DNA of 39,585 nucleotides from Candidatus Enterocola intestinipullorum (GTDB lineage Bacteria; Bacteroidota; Bacteroidia; Bacteroidales; Paludibacteraceae): NCBI GenBank assembly GCA_017694565.1, contig JADIMR010000094.1, positions 1 to 39,585 of the forward strand, read 5' to 3'. Shown piece by piece: positions 22,469 to 30,312 of this stretch (position 1 is its first letter; each line of letters starts with the position of its first letter). The notes under the pieces were generated by a model. It saw only the letters and a program-made list of their open reading frames with translations, ran no database searches and was not told where the DNA came from. The position numbers and the translations under genes were made by a program.

Positions 22469-23431
22469 TTATAAGTATCGTATGCTTTTATATTTGTTCT
22501 TTTTTGAAAAATCGACGCTGAAACTGTATGACAGCAATACTTCGTGCGACCCGGCCGAACTTGCCAACTTGGATGTCGGCAAATCGAAACTGTATCCTAT
22601 TACCAAGCCGTTAAGCACTTTGATGCCCGCCATGAAAACCACGGCCCCGTCAATCCTGTAACCAATGCCGCCCCAATAACTTTCCTTGTATTCCAAATTA
22701 GCATTTACCGCCCCGGACCAACTTATGAAATCCGTGTTTACTATCGCGTATGTTTTCAGTTTGTACAGCGGGTTGTTGAAACTGAAATTGTATCCGCCCA
22801 TGAATCTCATGTTCATGGTTTTTTCAAAGTACATTTCATCGCTAAGCCGGTATTCCGGCGAAAGGATGTTGTACAATGACGCTCCCGCGAACCATTTGTC
22901 GCTGAAATACTGCACACCGACTGCCAAATCCACCTTGAAGTCGTTCGCTTCGCTGTCTATCGCCGGGTCTCCCGACTCGTGGTAATCGCTTTCGACATTG
23001 TGGATTTTGTCGTGGTCGATTCCGACTGTGGAGAAATCCACGTTGAATCCGGCACTCAATGTCCCTTTTCCCAACGGTATGCGGTATGCGTATGTTACCG
23101 CGACGTCCTGAAAAGCGAAAATGCCTGCCGAATTGTCATAAAAACGGACTCCTGCGCCGTGTTTCGTCTTGCCTATGTTGAAACCGATGTCCGCACTGAC
23201 ATCGAATGTCAGGGGAGCGTTCGGAAATCCTGCATATTGCGAACGGAACGTGCCGAAGATGTTTATAAGCCCGTTGTTCCCTGCCGCAGCCGGGTTTACC
23301 GAACCAAGGTTCAGCATGTATTGGCTGAACTCGATTCTTTGCTGGGCTCCGGCTTGAGGATGAAACAAGACAAATATCGCCGTGCATAGCAGCAATCGCA
23401 AGATTTTCGCAATCCTTTTTTTGCCGTCCAA
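22469..23431 (-). CDS. T9SS outer-membrane protein PorP/SprF
   Basis: PorP/SprF-type barrels dock the T9SS, or particular cargoes, at the outer membrane. The mature part starts 'QQRIEFSQYMLNLGSVNPAAAGN', the family hallmark, followed by 'FGTFRSQYAGFPNAP', many amphipathic strands and a C-terminal 'EVLLSYSFSVDF'. The frame contains no ATG before the signal peptide. The first possible start, TTG at 23482, overlaps the promoter -7 box and cannot be used. I chose TTG at 23431 (320 residues, signal peptide MDGKKRIAKILRLLL...); TTG at 23452 is possible. It is the first gene of the operon porP-gldK-gldL-gldM-gldN. Confidence 0.85.
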   Translation of the reverse strand: MDGKKRIAKILRLLLCTAIFVLFHPQAGAQQRIEFSQYMLNLGSVNPAAAGNNGLINIFGTFRSQYAGFPNAPLTFDVSADIGFNIGKTKHGAGVRFYDNSAGIFAFQDVAVTYAYRIPLGKGTLSAGFNVDFSTVGIDHDKIHNVESDYHESGDPAIDSEANDFKVDLAVGVQYFSDKWFAGASLYNILSPEYRLSDEMYFEKTMNMRFMGGYNFSFNNPLYKLKTYAIVNTDFISWSGAVNANLEYKESYWGGIGYRIDGAVVFMAGIKVLNGLVIGYSFDLPTSKLASSAGSHEVLLSYSFSVDFSKKNKYKSIRYL

Positions 23432-23479
23432 GCGTGCGGGTAAACCGCACAATCCACCCTGTATCGCTGCAATATTTCG

Positions 23480-23487
23480 CAAAGATA
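23480..23487 (-). promoter_or_regulatory. -7 box of the T9SS operon
   Basis: TATCTTTG on the minus strand matches the Bacteroidetes -7 consensus exactly. The -33 region is A/T-rich without a clear TTTG. The start of transcription would be near 23473, so porP translation must begin downstream of that. Confidence 0.6.
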
Positions 23488-23522
23488 ACTTTTTTAAGTT
23501 ATAGATTTCTATTTTTTAACCT

Positions 23523-23744
23523 TTAATATTCGTCTTCGTTGAAAAAAAAGTCTTCTTTGCTCGGATAATCGGGCCAAATATCTTCAATAGTTTCGTAAAC
23601 TTCTCCTTCGTCTTCGATTTCTTTCAGGTTTTCGATTACTTCTTCGGGAGCTCCTGAGCGGTATGCAAAGTCTATCAATTCGTCTTTGGTCGCGGGCCAA
23701 GGCGCGTCCTCCAATTTGGACGCCAATTCTAATGTCCAATACAT
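23523..23744 (-). CDS. DUF2795 domain small acidic protein
   Basis: The 73-residue, strongly acidic protein reads 'MYWTLELASKLEDAPWPATK' followed by 'DELIDFAYRSGAPEEVIENLKEIEDEG'. The 'A-P-W-P-A-T-K-x-E-L-I-D-x-A ... G-A-P' pattern is that of DUF2795, a small domain of unknown function found widely in bacteria. The tail is rich in Asp, Glu and Phe. It stands alone between porP and the adenosyltransferase on the same strand. A possible -7 box (TATATTTG, minus, 23812-23805) lies upstream, and the leader contains an inverted repeat (CGGACTG 23773-23779 with 23794-23800). Confidence 0.85.
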   Translation of the reverse strand: MYWTLELASKLEDAPWPATKDELIDFAYRSGAPEEVIENLKEIEDEGEVYETIEDIWPDYPSKEDFFFNEDEY

Positions 23745-23804
23745 TTTTTAAAACATTAATCGGTTTAACTTGCGGACTGTCATGGTTTGGCGGCAGTCCG
23801 TGCG

Positions 23805-23812
23805 CAAATATA
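23805..23812 (-). promoter_or_regulatory. -7 box of the DUF2795 gene
   Basis: TATATTTG on the minus strand matches TAnnTTTG, but no -33 TTTG lies at the right spacing. The leader of about 55 nt would begin close to a 7-bp inverted repeat (23773-23800). Confidence 0.4.
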
Positions 23813-23849
23813 TAATATTTATGTCAAAATTGTTGTTGCCAAATACTCT

Positions 23850-24356
23850 TTATTCGGATAATCTCCTGCCGAGAATGAAAAAATAATCGGAAAGCCTGTT
23901 GATGTATATGGCGGCTGTTTTTTGGTCGTCGCACAATTCCAGATCGTAAATCCGTCGTTCCGCCCGGCGGCATACGGTTCTGCATACGTTGGCCAATGCG
24001 TTCAATTTGTTGGCGCCGGGAACTAAAAATTCGGTAACGGGCGGAAGTTCGCCGCTGTATTTGTCGATTATTTTTTCTAACAACGTGATTTCTTCCGTAT
24101 TTATTGCGAAGTTGTGCGAATTTTTATTGTCTGAAATAGCGAACAGGCAATTCAGGCCTATCAGGGTACCTTGAATATGGTCCAAAGTGCCGATCACTTC
24201 TTTCGGGCATCCGTTCTCGGTTTTAAGCAGCCCGATGAAACTGCTCAGCTCGTCCAATGTCCCGTAAATTTCCACACGGACATCGTTCTTCATCGTGCGA
24301 CCCCCGCCTATCAATCCCGTATAGCCCTTGTCTCCTGTTTTCGTGTATATTTTCAT
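23850..24356 (-). CDS. Cob(I)alamin adenosyltransferase, PduO type
   Basis: The enzyme transfers adenosyl from ATP to cob(I)alamin, making coenzyme B12. The ATG at 24356 gives 168 residues starting 'MKIYTKTGDKGYTGLIGGGR', the ATP-binding signature of PduO/MMAB enzymes; the frame opens at 24383 but the extra nine residues are not part of the family. Further landmarks are 'VEIYGTLDELSSFIGL', 'CRTVCRRAERRIYDL', and the C-terminal 'YINRLSDYFFILGRR'. The length is a little short of the usual 180-190. An 86-bp heptamer array lies 19 nt upstream of the start and could affect its expression. Confidence 0.93.
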   Translation of the reverse strand: MKIYTKTGDKGYTGLIGGGRTMKNDVRVEIYGTLDELSSFIGLLKTENGCPKEVIGTLDHIQGTLIGLNCLFAISDNKNSHNFAINTEEITLLEKIIDKYSGELPPVTEFLVPGANKLNALANVCRTVCRRAERRIYDLELCDDQKTAAIYINRLSDYFFILGRRLSE

Positions 24357-24374
24357 GTTCTTTATGTTATAGTA

Positions 24375-24460
24375 ACTAATCACTAACCACTAACCACTAA
24401 CCACTAACCACTAACCACTAACCACTAACCACTAACCACTAATCACTAACCACTAATCAC
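24375..24460. repeat. Tandem heptamer array, about 12 copies
   Basis: About twelve copies of a 7-bp unit (CACTAAC on the plus strand, GTTAGTG on the minus) run from 24375 to 24460, with a few units having T for C. The array starts inside the stop codon of the methyltransferase gene and ends 19 nt before the adenosyltransferase start. The same heptamer ends fprA at 11001-11019. Confidence 0.9.
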
Positions 24461-25239
24461 TTGATACGGTAGCTTCCTTTTTGTACTTCGTTGTCAATTA
24501 TTATGATTCCCATAGTGTAAATGTCAATGGAGGCATTTACATTGGGATTGTTTTTGATTTTTACCCATGCTTCATGCATCCCGCGGGAGTAATATATGTC
24601 GTCGATTACTATGATGCTTTTCGCGGCTGCTTTTTTCAGGCAGGCCTCGAAGTAGGACATGGTCGCCTGTTTTGTGTGGTTGGCATCGATGAATACCAAA
24701 TCCAGCGATTCGAACATGTCCAAGGCGCGGTCCAAGGTTTCATCGATATTACCCACTATTATTCCAGCATTGTGAATTCCGAGAATCTCCAAATTCTTTT
24801 TTGCCACATGCGCCGTTTGCGGGCAGCCTTCCATGCTTACGACTTTTGCGCGTGAGTCGCTTTTGGCAAGGTAGGCGGTTGTGAGGCCGAGGCACGTTCC
24901 CAATTCGAGAATGTTTTTTGCATGCTGCCATATTGCTATCCGGAACAATAACTGTGCATCGTCCGCTTTTTTGCAACTCGTGGACGCAATATCGCAAATG
25001 CGTCTTTTTCGTGAAGCCTTGCTGCCGTAATCCGATACTTGAATCTCGTTTTTGTCCGACAGCAGGTTTCTCCTGAGTTTCTCGATTTCCGAGTATGCGT
25101 AGTATGGAAGACGTTCGTCCAAAACGTGTGTTACGAAATTGAACACGTAAGGGGAATGTATGCCGAATCCGCCGTGCGGCAGTGCTTCCAGCTTGTGGCG
25201 CAGATATGTTTTTATGCGGAATAAATAGTCTTTTTCCAT
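24457..25239 (-). CDS. Class I SAM-dependent methyltransferase (O-methyltransferase-like)
   Basis: The protein has 260 residues. The SAM-binding core starts at about 118 with 'NILELGTCLGLTTAYLAKS' (motif I, E-L-G-x-C-x-G), followed by 'VVSMEGCPQTAHVAKKNL' with the acidic ribose ligand, and 'LDLVFIDANHTKQATMSYFE', which matches the 'DA.K..Y' region of class I O-methyltransferases. The first 100 residues are an N-terminal helical cap ('ALPHGGFGIHSPYVFNFVTHVL') seen in Bacteroidetes homologues. The substrate is unknown. Its stop codon lies at the edge of the heptamer array. It ends 10 nt before DUF4954 begins upstream on the same strand. Confidence 0.8.
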   Translation of the reverse strand: MEKDYLFRIKTYLRHKLEALPHGGFGIHSPYVFNFVTHVLDERLPYYAYSEIEKLRRNLLSDKNEIQVSDYGSKASRKRRICDIASTSCKKADDAQLLFRIAIWQHAKNILELGTCLGLTTAYLAKSDSRAKVVSMEGCPQTAHVAKKNLEILGIHNAGIIVGNIDETLDRALDMFESLDLVFIDANHTKQATMSYFEACLKKAAAKSIIVIDDIYYSRGMHEAWVKIKNNPNVNASIDIYTMGIIIIDNEVQKGSYRIK

Positions 25240-25249
25240 TGTGCCGAAC

Positions 25250-27136
25250 TTAATTGCCGGATATTTCTCCCAATGTCATGCGGTAGTCGTCATCCTTGCC
25301 GCAAACCCCGTCCATGCCGAAGCCTATTTTGAGCAAGTCATGGTCTTCTTTGTCCTTGTCTTCGTCAATTAAGCGGGTCAATGTTTTTTGAGCCTCTTTG
25401 CAAATTGTCGCAAGTTCCTCCGGCTGCATTCCATTTGAGCGATGGCTTGTCGATGCTTGTCCAATTGTTTCCCGCCATGCTGCGGCGCGGCGGTTAGTAT
25501 GCCAATTATCAAGAGATGCCTTCAAAATTTTTAATGGGTCTTGGTAAAACATCGGCTGTCCGCATATTTCGTTTAAAATACGTTGTACCTCGTCTACCGT
25601 GGTATACAATCCCGCCATATCTATCCATGTATGGCAGGAATTTTCCGTTTCGGGCATTTCGTCTGTTTCGTCATCCGGCAGACTTTTCAAGTTCTCAACG
25701 GCGTGTCCAAGAATTGCCAAAACGGCCATGTCATATAGGTTAATGGCGTTGTCCAAGTCCTTTTTGTATATGTATAGATGCTTGTATGGTTTGCAATCAG
25801 CATCGTTTTCTATCAACAAGATGTTAGAATCCTTGTCAAAACTGTTGTTGCGTAAGTTGTCCAAAAATTCTATCGCATGTTGTAACCTTTGCAAAATGTA
25901 CGGATTGTTTATGTCGAAATCGGTCAAGTCGCGTTTCAAGCTACGATTGTCGCGTTGCTGCCACTTGTTTATGTCGCGCCATGTGCCGTAGCTTGTCAGG
26001 TTTATGGCGGGTTTGATGAAACTGCAACCGTTTTTTTCCACTATGTACGAAAAGGGCAGGCAGGTGGTGTCGAAATGAGTGCAGTGTTTGCCGAGTACCA
26101 CAGTGAATGCCCCGGTTCGTGCTGGCCACATCAGATACGAGCCGCTGGCTGTTTTGCTTCCGCGTTCCAAAATGCCGCTGTGCCGCGGTCCGGACTTGTA
26201 TAGGTGGTTGCTTTGGTTGGTGCCGCTGCCGGCATTGTAAAACGAAAATGTTCCACCGATAAGCAAGGTGGATTTATGGTGCGAAACGGTGAACGGTCCT
26301 GCAAAAACCGAGCAGGCCTCGCCGTGGAAAAGTTGCGAATTGCTGAAAACAAGGCAGTTTTCGGCTGAAAACTGCTTACCTATTTCCACAGCCTCGCCGA
26401 TGAAGCAATTTTCGATCATTGCCCCACCGCTGACTTTCGAGCCTCCTAAAATTATGAAATTTCCGGCTTGCACGCCGCGTCCTATCGTTGCAGGCGCCGC
26501 ATCGACATGTAGCTTTCCATATTCATCGTCAAATCCTACTGTGCCGTTTTTCAGTAAGACTGCTCCCTCGATTACGCAGCTGTCGTTTATTATGACATCC
26601 GAAATTTCACCGCAATCAGTAATAGAGACGTTCGACCCAATCCTGCCCCCTTTCGAGCGGATAAATTCACAATAAGTGTCGATTGATTCTTTTATACGTG
26701 CGAAAACATTGCCGTAATGCCGGTAGAAGCACATAATGTAGGCAATTTGTGCCGTCAGCCCGTTGAACATAGGCACTTCGCGTCCGCCGGCTTCGTTATG
26801 CACCTTTACCATGCAGCCGTTGCCGAACGTGGATTCCCCGCTTGTATGTATCGCGGCGCAATTTTCTATTTTGCAACTTTTCCCGATATGGTAATTGGCT
26901 ATTTCCCGTCCTATGTTGCGTATTAGCGTGTCTTCGCCTATGCTACAATTGCGGATTATGGCATTGTATATGCCGCCTTTGCCGGAACAGTTGTAAAGTT
27001 CGTTTTCCCCGGCAAATGATACATCCCGCACATGCGAAACATCGAAATCTTCGCTTACGTCCACTTTGTTCCAGTCTTCGGCTCGGCAGCCGGCGGCTTC
27101 CATTATTCGTATTTCCTCAGTTGTCGGCTTTCTCAT
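25250..27136 (-). CDS. DUF4954 family protein with left-handed beta-helix
   Basis: I chose the ATG at 27136 (628 residues, starting 'MRKPTTEEIRIMEAAGCRAE'); it overlaps the hflX stop by 20 nt. Residues 55-350 contain many hexapeptide-like turns ('CSIGEDTLIRNIG', 'IGKSCKIENCAAIHTSG', 'INDSCVIEGAVLLKNG', 'IENCFIGEAVEIGKQF'), which predict a left-handed beta-helix like that of acyl- and nucleotidyl-transferases. A long helical C-terminal region follows. The family is largely confined to Bacteroidetes and neighbours; sugar-nucleotide work has been suggested from the fold, but I see no proof of activity here. Confidence 0.85.
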   Translation of the reverse strand: MRKPTTEEIRIMEAAGCRAEDWNKVDVSEDFDVSHVRDVSFAGENELYNCSGKGGIYNAIIRNCSIGEDTLIRNIGREIANYHIGKSCKIENCAAIHTSGESTFGNGCMVKVHNEAGGREVPMFNGLTAQIAYIMCFYRHYGNVFARIKESIDTYCEFIRSKGGRIGSNVSITDCGEISDVIINDSCVIEGAVLLKNGTVGFDDEYGKLHVDAAPATIGRGVQAGNFIILGGSKVSGGAMIENCFIGEAVEIGKQFSAENCLVFSNSQLFHGEACSVFAGPFTVSHHKSTLLIGGTFSFYNAGSGTNQSNHLYKSGPRHSGILERGSKTASGSYLMWPARTGAFTVVLGKHCTHFDTTCLPFSYIVEKNGCSFIKPAINLTSYGTWRDINKWQQRDNRSLKRDLTDFDINNPYILQRLQHAIEFLDNLRNNSFDKDSNILLIENDADCKPYKHLYIYKKDLDNAINLYDMAVLAILGHAVENLKSLPDDETDEMPETENSCHTWIDMAGLYTTVDEVQRILNEICGQPMFYQDPLKILKASLDNWHTNRRAAAWRETIGQASTSHRSNGMQPEELATICKEAQKTLTRLIDEDKDKEDHDLLKIGFGMDGVCGKDDDYRMTLGEISGN

Positions 27137-28361
27137 TGTCGTTTTGTTGCTCGTTGCAGATGTCGGCGTAGTCCTCGTATAGGAAATCGTTGTATGGAAA
27201 GCGCGAAACATGGATTTCCCTGACGCTTTCATACAATTTCTTTTTCAAATCTTCGATATTGATGCGTTTCGCGGCGGAAATGAATATGCACTCGTTTTTT
27301 AGTTTGCCCATCCATGTCGCTTGTAATTCTTCAAGCGTAATGTTTTCCTTGGTCGCGGGGCTGAGGTCGTCTTCGTCTTTTTCCTTGTATGTGTAGGCAT
27401 CGATTTTATTGAATACCAAAATGGTCTTTTTGCCATCGCAACCTATTTCGTGCAGGGTCTTGTCCACCACTTCTATCTGTTCCTCGAAATTGGGATGGGA
27501 AATATCGGTAACGTGTAGCAAAATATCCGCTTCCCGTACTTCGTCAAGTGTGGATTTGAACGATTCCACAAGGTCGTGCGGAAGTTTGCGTATAAAGCCG
27601 ACGGTGTCCGAGAGCAGGAAGGGCAGGTTGCCGATGATTACTTTGCGTACCGTGGTGTCCAATGTGGCGAACAGCTTGTTTTCCATCAGGACATCCGACT
27701 TGCTGAGCAGGTTCATAAGTGTGGACTTACCCACATTTGTGTATCCTACCAATGCGACCCTCACTAATTTGCCCCGGTTTTTCCTTTGTATGCTTTTGGT
27801 CTTGTCGATGCTTTTGAGTTCTTCTTTCAAAAGGGCGATTTTACCGAGTATTATTTTACGGTCGGTTTCTATCTGGGTTTCACCGGGGCCCCTCATGCCT
27901 ATACCGCCCCTTTGCCTGTCAAGGTGTGTCCACATACGGGTCAGGCGCGGCAGCAGGTATTTGTATTGCGCCAGTTCGACTTGCGTTTTCGCGTGGGCGG
28001 TTTGTGCCCTTTGGGCAAAAATGTCAAGGATGAGGTTTGTCCGGTCCAATACTTTTACTTTCAGCTCGTTTTCCAAGTTACGTAATTGCGCCGGGCCCAA
28101 TTCGTCATCGAAGATGGCCATGCCGATGCCGGCTTCTTCAATGTAAGCCTTGATTTCTTCAAGTTTGCCGGATCCTACGAATGTTTTCGGGTTTGGATAT
28201 TCCAAACGTTGCAGGAACTTTTTGCTTGTTTCCGCCCCTGCCGTGTAGGCAAGGAATTCCAACTCGTCCAAATATTCTTTTGCCCGTTCTTCCGGTTGCT
28301 CCGGGGTTATCAGTCCTACGAGTACGGCTTTTTCAGTTTGTATGTCCTTAGTGTTGTACAT
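27117..28361 (-). CDS. hflX: GTPase HflX
   Basis: HflX is a ribosome-associated GTPase that can split stalled or hibernating 70S ribosomes. The 414-residue protein has the N-terminal HflX domain (about 1-190, including 'GSGKLEEIKAYIEEAG' and the basic 'RTNLILDIFAQRAQTAHAK'), the linker 'QRGGIGMRGPGETQIETDRK', and the G domain with G1 'GYTNVGKST', G3 'DTVGFIRKLPHDLVESF' and G4 'NKID'. The C-terminus is acidic and Asn-rich. It follows tonB after a terminator hairpin at 28369-28403, and overlaps the start of DUF4954. Confidence 0.96.
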   Translation of the reverse strand: MYNTKDIQTEKAVLVGLITPEQPEERAKEYLDELEFLAYTAGAETSKKFLQRLEYPNPKTFVGSGKLEEIKAYIEEAGIGMAIFDDELGPAQLRNLENELKVKVLDRTNLILDIFAQRAQTAHAKTQVELAQYKYLLPRLTRMWTHLDRQRGGIGMRGPGETQIETDRKIILGKIALLKEELKSIDKTKSIQRKNRGKLVRVALVGYTNVGKSTLMNLLSKSDVLMENKLFATLDTTVRKVIIGNLPFLLSDTVGFIRKLPHDLVESFKSTLDEVREADILLHVTDISHPNFEEQIEVVDKTLHEIGCDGKKTILVFNKIDAYTYKEKDEDDLSPATKENITLEELQATWMGKLKNECIFISAAKRINIEDLKKKLYESVREIHVSRFPYNDFLYEDYADICNEQQNDNEKADN

Positions 28362-28368
28362 CAGGTTG

Positions 28369-28403
28369 AAAAAAAGCCTTCACTTTGTGATGAAGGCTTT
28401 TTT
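28369..28403 (-). terminator. Terminator between tonB and hflX
   Basis: AAAAAAAGCCTTCA (28369-28382) pairs with TGAAGGCTTTTTT (28391-28403) around an 8-nt loop, giving a T-run on both strands. It ends only eight bases before the hflX start codon, so it could also hinder hflX expression. Confidence 0.85.
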
Positions 28404-28450
28404 ATAATAATATGGTTATTTGTATGTTCCTGTATTATGGAAACGCCGGA

Positions 28451-29140
28451 TTAGAGTTTGAACCTGATTGGAAGCGTGTATTTTACGCGAACCGATTTAC
28501 CGCCCTGTTTGCCCGGTGTCCATGAAGGCATGGATTGGATTACCCTGACAGCCTCGGCATCAAGACTTGCCTCAACACCGCGGACAACCTGCACATCCAC
28601 GATTTTGCCGTCGGCATTGACCACGAATTGGCATATAACGCGGCCTTGGATGCCGTTCTCCTGTGCTATAAGGGGATAGCGGATATTGCGGGCAAGGTAA
28701 CGCCTCATTGCCTCTTCACCGCCAGGGAATTCGGGCATTTTCTCGACAACCACGAATATTTGCTGCTCTTCCTCTTCCTCGACTGGTGCAGCCACGGGAG
28801 CTTGTACGACTACGCGCTGGCTGGCATCGTCTTCAGCCGAGAAATCCACGGTTTCCACCTCTTCGGTATTGTCTTTGATTTCAATAACGTCGCTGAGTAC
28901 TGTTTCGGGGGCAGGGGGTTCGGGAGCGGGAGGGGGAGGAGTTTCTTCGCGGAATGTCACTTCAATCATTTCCTCGTCTTCCACTACTGCGCTTTGAATG
29001 GCCTCTTCGTAGACTACCACATCCCTTTGCGACCATTCGAACGCAATGAACATGATGCCGAGAGCCACCACCAAACCGATCAGGATGGAGGTACTTTTCT
29101 TGTTCTCCAAGTCAGCTTTGGGTGATTTCTTTATTTCCAT
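28451..29140 (-). CDS. TonB family energy transducer
   Basis: TonB proteins carry energy from the inner membrane to outer-membrane transporters. The ATG at 29140 gives 229 residues starting 'MEIKKSPKADLENKKS', with the anchor helix at about 17-37 ('ILIGLVVALGIMFIAFEW') and a periplasmic stretch rich in Pro and Glu ('PPPPAPEPPAPE'). The C-terminal TonB domain (about 140-229) has 'MPEFPGGEEAMRRYLARNIRYP', 'GRVICQFVVNADGKIVDVQV' and 'MPSWTPGKQGGKSVRVKYTLPIRF', each the Bacteroidetes form. The 'YP..A.E.GIQG.V' motif is present. No exbB or exbD gene is adjacent, so it probably serves as one of several TonB paralogues. Confidence 0.92.
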   Translation of the reverse strand: MEIKKSPKADLENKKSTSILIGLVVALGIMFIAFEWSQRDVVVYEEAIQSAVVEDEEMIEVTFREETPPPPAPEPPAPETVLSDVIEIKDNTEEVETVDFSAEDDASQRVVVQAPVAAPVEEEEEQQIFVVVEKMPEFPGGEEAMRRYLARNIRYPLIAQENGIQGRVICQFVVNADGKIVDVQVVRGVEASLDAEAVRVIQSMPSWTPGKQGGKSVRVKYTLPIRFKL

Positions 29141-29173
29141 AGTATTGTTTAAAAGTTTTCTTTTTGTTAGCTG

Positions 29174-29181
29174 CAAATTTA
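29174..29181 (-). promoter_or_regulatory. -7 box of tonB
   Basis: TAAATTTG on the minus strand matches TAnnTTTG and would give a leader of about 27 nt. No -33 TTTG lies at the proper spacing. Confidence 0.4.
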
Positions 29182-29238
29182 TACCTTTTTTTCAAAATAT
29201 CTACATCATCAGGCTTTTTTTTATGCTTCAATTTGTTT

Positions 29239-29270
29239 TTTGCCTCAAACTCAAAAAGCTATTATCTTTG
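29239..29270 (+). promoter_or_regulatory. Promoter of porQ
   Basis: TTTG (29239-29242), 20 nt, then TATCTTTG (29263-29270): a full match to the Bacteroidetes promoter. The start codon follows 10 nt after the -7 box, so the message is nearly leaderless and the whole porQ-cmk-ispH-pfkA-uvrA run may depend on it. Confidence 0.85.
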
Positions 29271-29280
29271 TGTTTGACTT

Positions 29281-30312
29281 ATGCGGAAGAAACTGTTTCT
29301 TTTAGTGGCGATGCTTATGTCATGGGCGGTTTGCGCCCGGGCCCAACAAATGGGCGCGGCGGTAAACACTTTCATGGATTTCCCGGCTTCGGCGCATTTG
29401 GCGGCCCTTGGCGGCAATAACGTGTCCGCACTGTCGACGGATGCCATGTCCGCCGTGGGTAATCCCGCGTTGTTGTCCACGGATTTCGACAAGCTGCTTC
29501 ATCTGAACTATTCCATATATATGGTATCTTCCGGTTACGGTTCGGCGGCATACAACTTTTCCATTTCCGGCAATGATGCCTTTTCCGTCGGTTTTTTGTT
29601 CGCTGAATACGGTACGATGCACGGATATGACGAAAACGGGATTCATACCGGGGATTTCTCCGCGCAGGATTTCGCCCTCTACGCCACATATTCAAGACGC
29701 TTGAACAAATATTTCAGAATAGGAGCCACTGTAAAGCCGGTGCTTTCCACATACGAGACATACACAAGTTTCTCGCTCGGTGCCGATTTGGGTGTGCAAT
29801 ATATGGATACGGTGAAGCTCTGGTCGGTGGGGCTTGCCGTGCGCAATATCGGCGGGCGTGTCGCAAAGCCGTACGGAGCCGCGATGGGGCCGGACATGTT
29901 GCCTGTAAACGTAACGTTCGGATTTACCAAAAGGTTTTCAAAGGCCCCGTTTGCCATAAGCGTTACGATGCAGAATCTCCAAAAATGGGATTATGATTTC
30001 GCCACGAATGATTATAAGGAAGATGCCGGAGCTGTCAATGCTGGCTTGATGATTGCCCGCAAATTCATCATAGGTTTGGACATAACGCCGAAAAGCGACA
30101 AATTCTGGATTTCGTTGTCGTATAATTTCGACAGGGGCTTGAGCCTTGCCAATCCTTACGTGTTGTCGTTGGCCGGATTGTCGGGAGGTTTCGGGTTCAA
30201 GTTATACATGTTCAGCATCGGCGCGGCGGTGGCTTGTTACAGCACGTCTGCCGTTACTGCGCATTTTTCGTTGGCAATGGACATAAACGGATTCAACAAA
30301 AAGAAGTTATGA
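29281..30312 (+). CDS. porQ: T9SS protein PorQ
   Basis: PorQ is an outer-membrane barrel of the T9SS attachment complex, which fixes exported proteins to surface lipopolysaccharide. The 343-residue protein has a signal peptide (ending 'CARAQ', about 22), then 'TFMDFPASAHLAALGGNNVSALSTDAMSAVGNPALLS', the PorQ hallmark (given here in pieces), and repeated strands of a FadL-like barrel. Its stop overlaps the cmk start (ATGA). The promoter 10 nt upstream is a very good match. It lies well apart from the other T9SS genes at 17492-23431, as is common in Bacteroidales. Confidence 0.9.
   Translation: MRKKLFLLVAMLMSWAVCARAQQMGAAVNTFMDFPASAHLAALGGNNVSALSTDAMSAVGNPALLSTDFDKLLHLNYSIYMVSSGYGSAAYNFSISGNDAFSVGFLFAEYGTMHGYDENGIHTGDFSAQDFALYATYSRRLNKYFRIGATVKPVLSTYETYTSFSLGADLGVQYMDTVKLWSVGLAVRNIGGRVAKPYGAAMGPDMLPVNVTFGFTKRFSKAPFAISVTMQNLQKWDYDFATNDYKEDAGAVNAGLMIARKFIIGLDITPKSDKFWISLSYNFDRGLSLANPYVLSLAGLSGGFGFKLYMFSIGAAVACYSTSAVTAHFSLAMDINGFNKKKL

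Noticed and set aside
24375-24460. CRISPR array
   Set aside because: The unit is 7 bp without spacers and there are no cas genes in the window.
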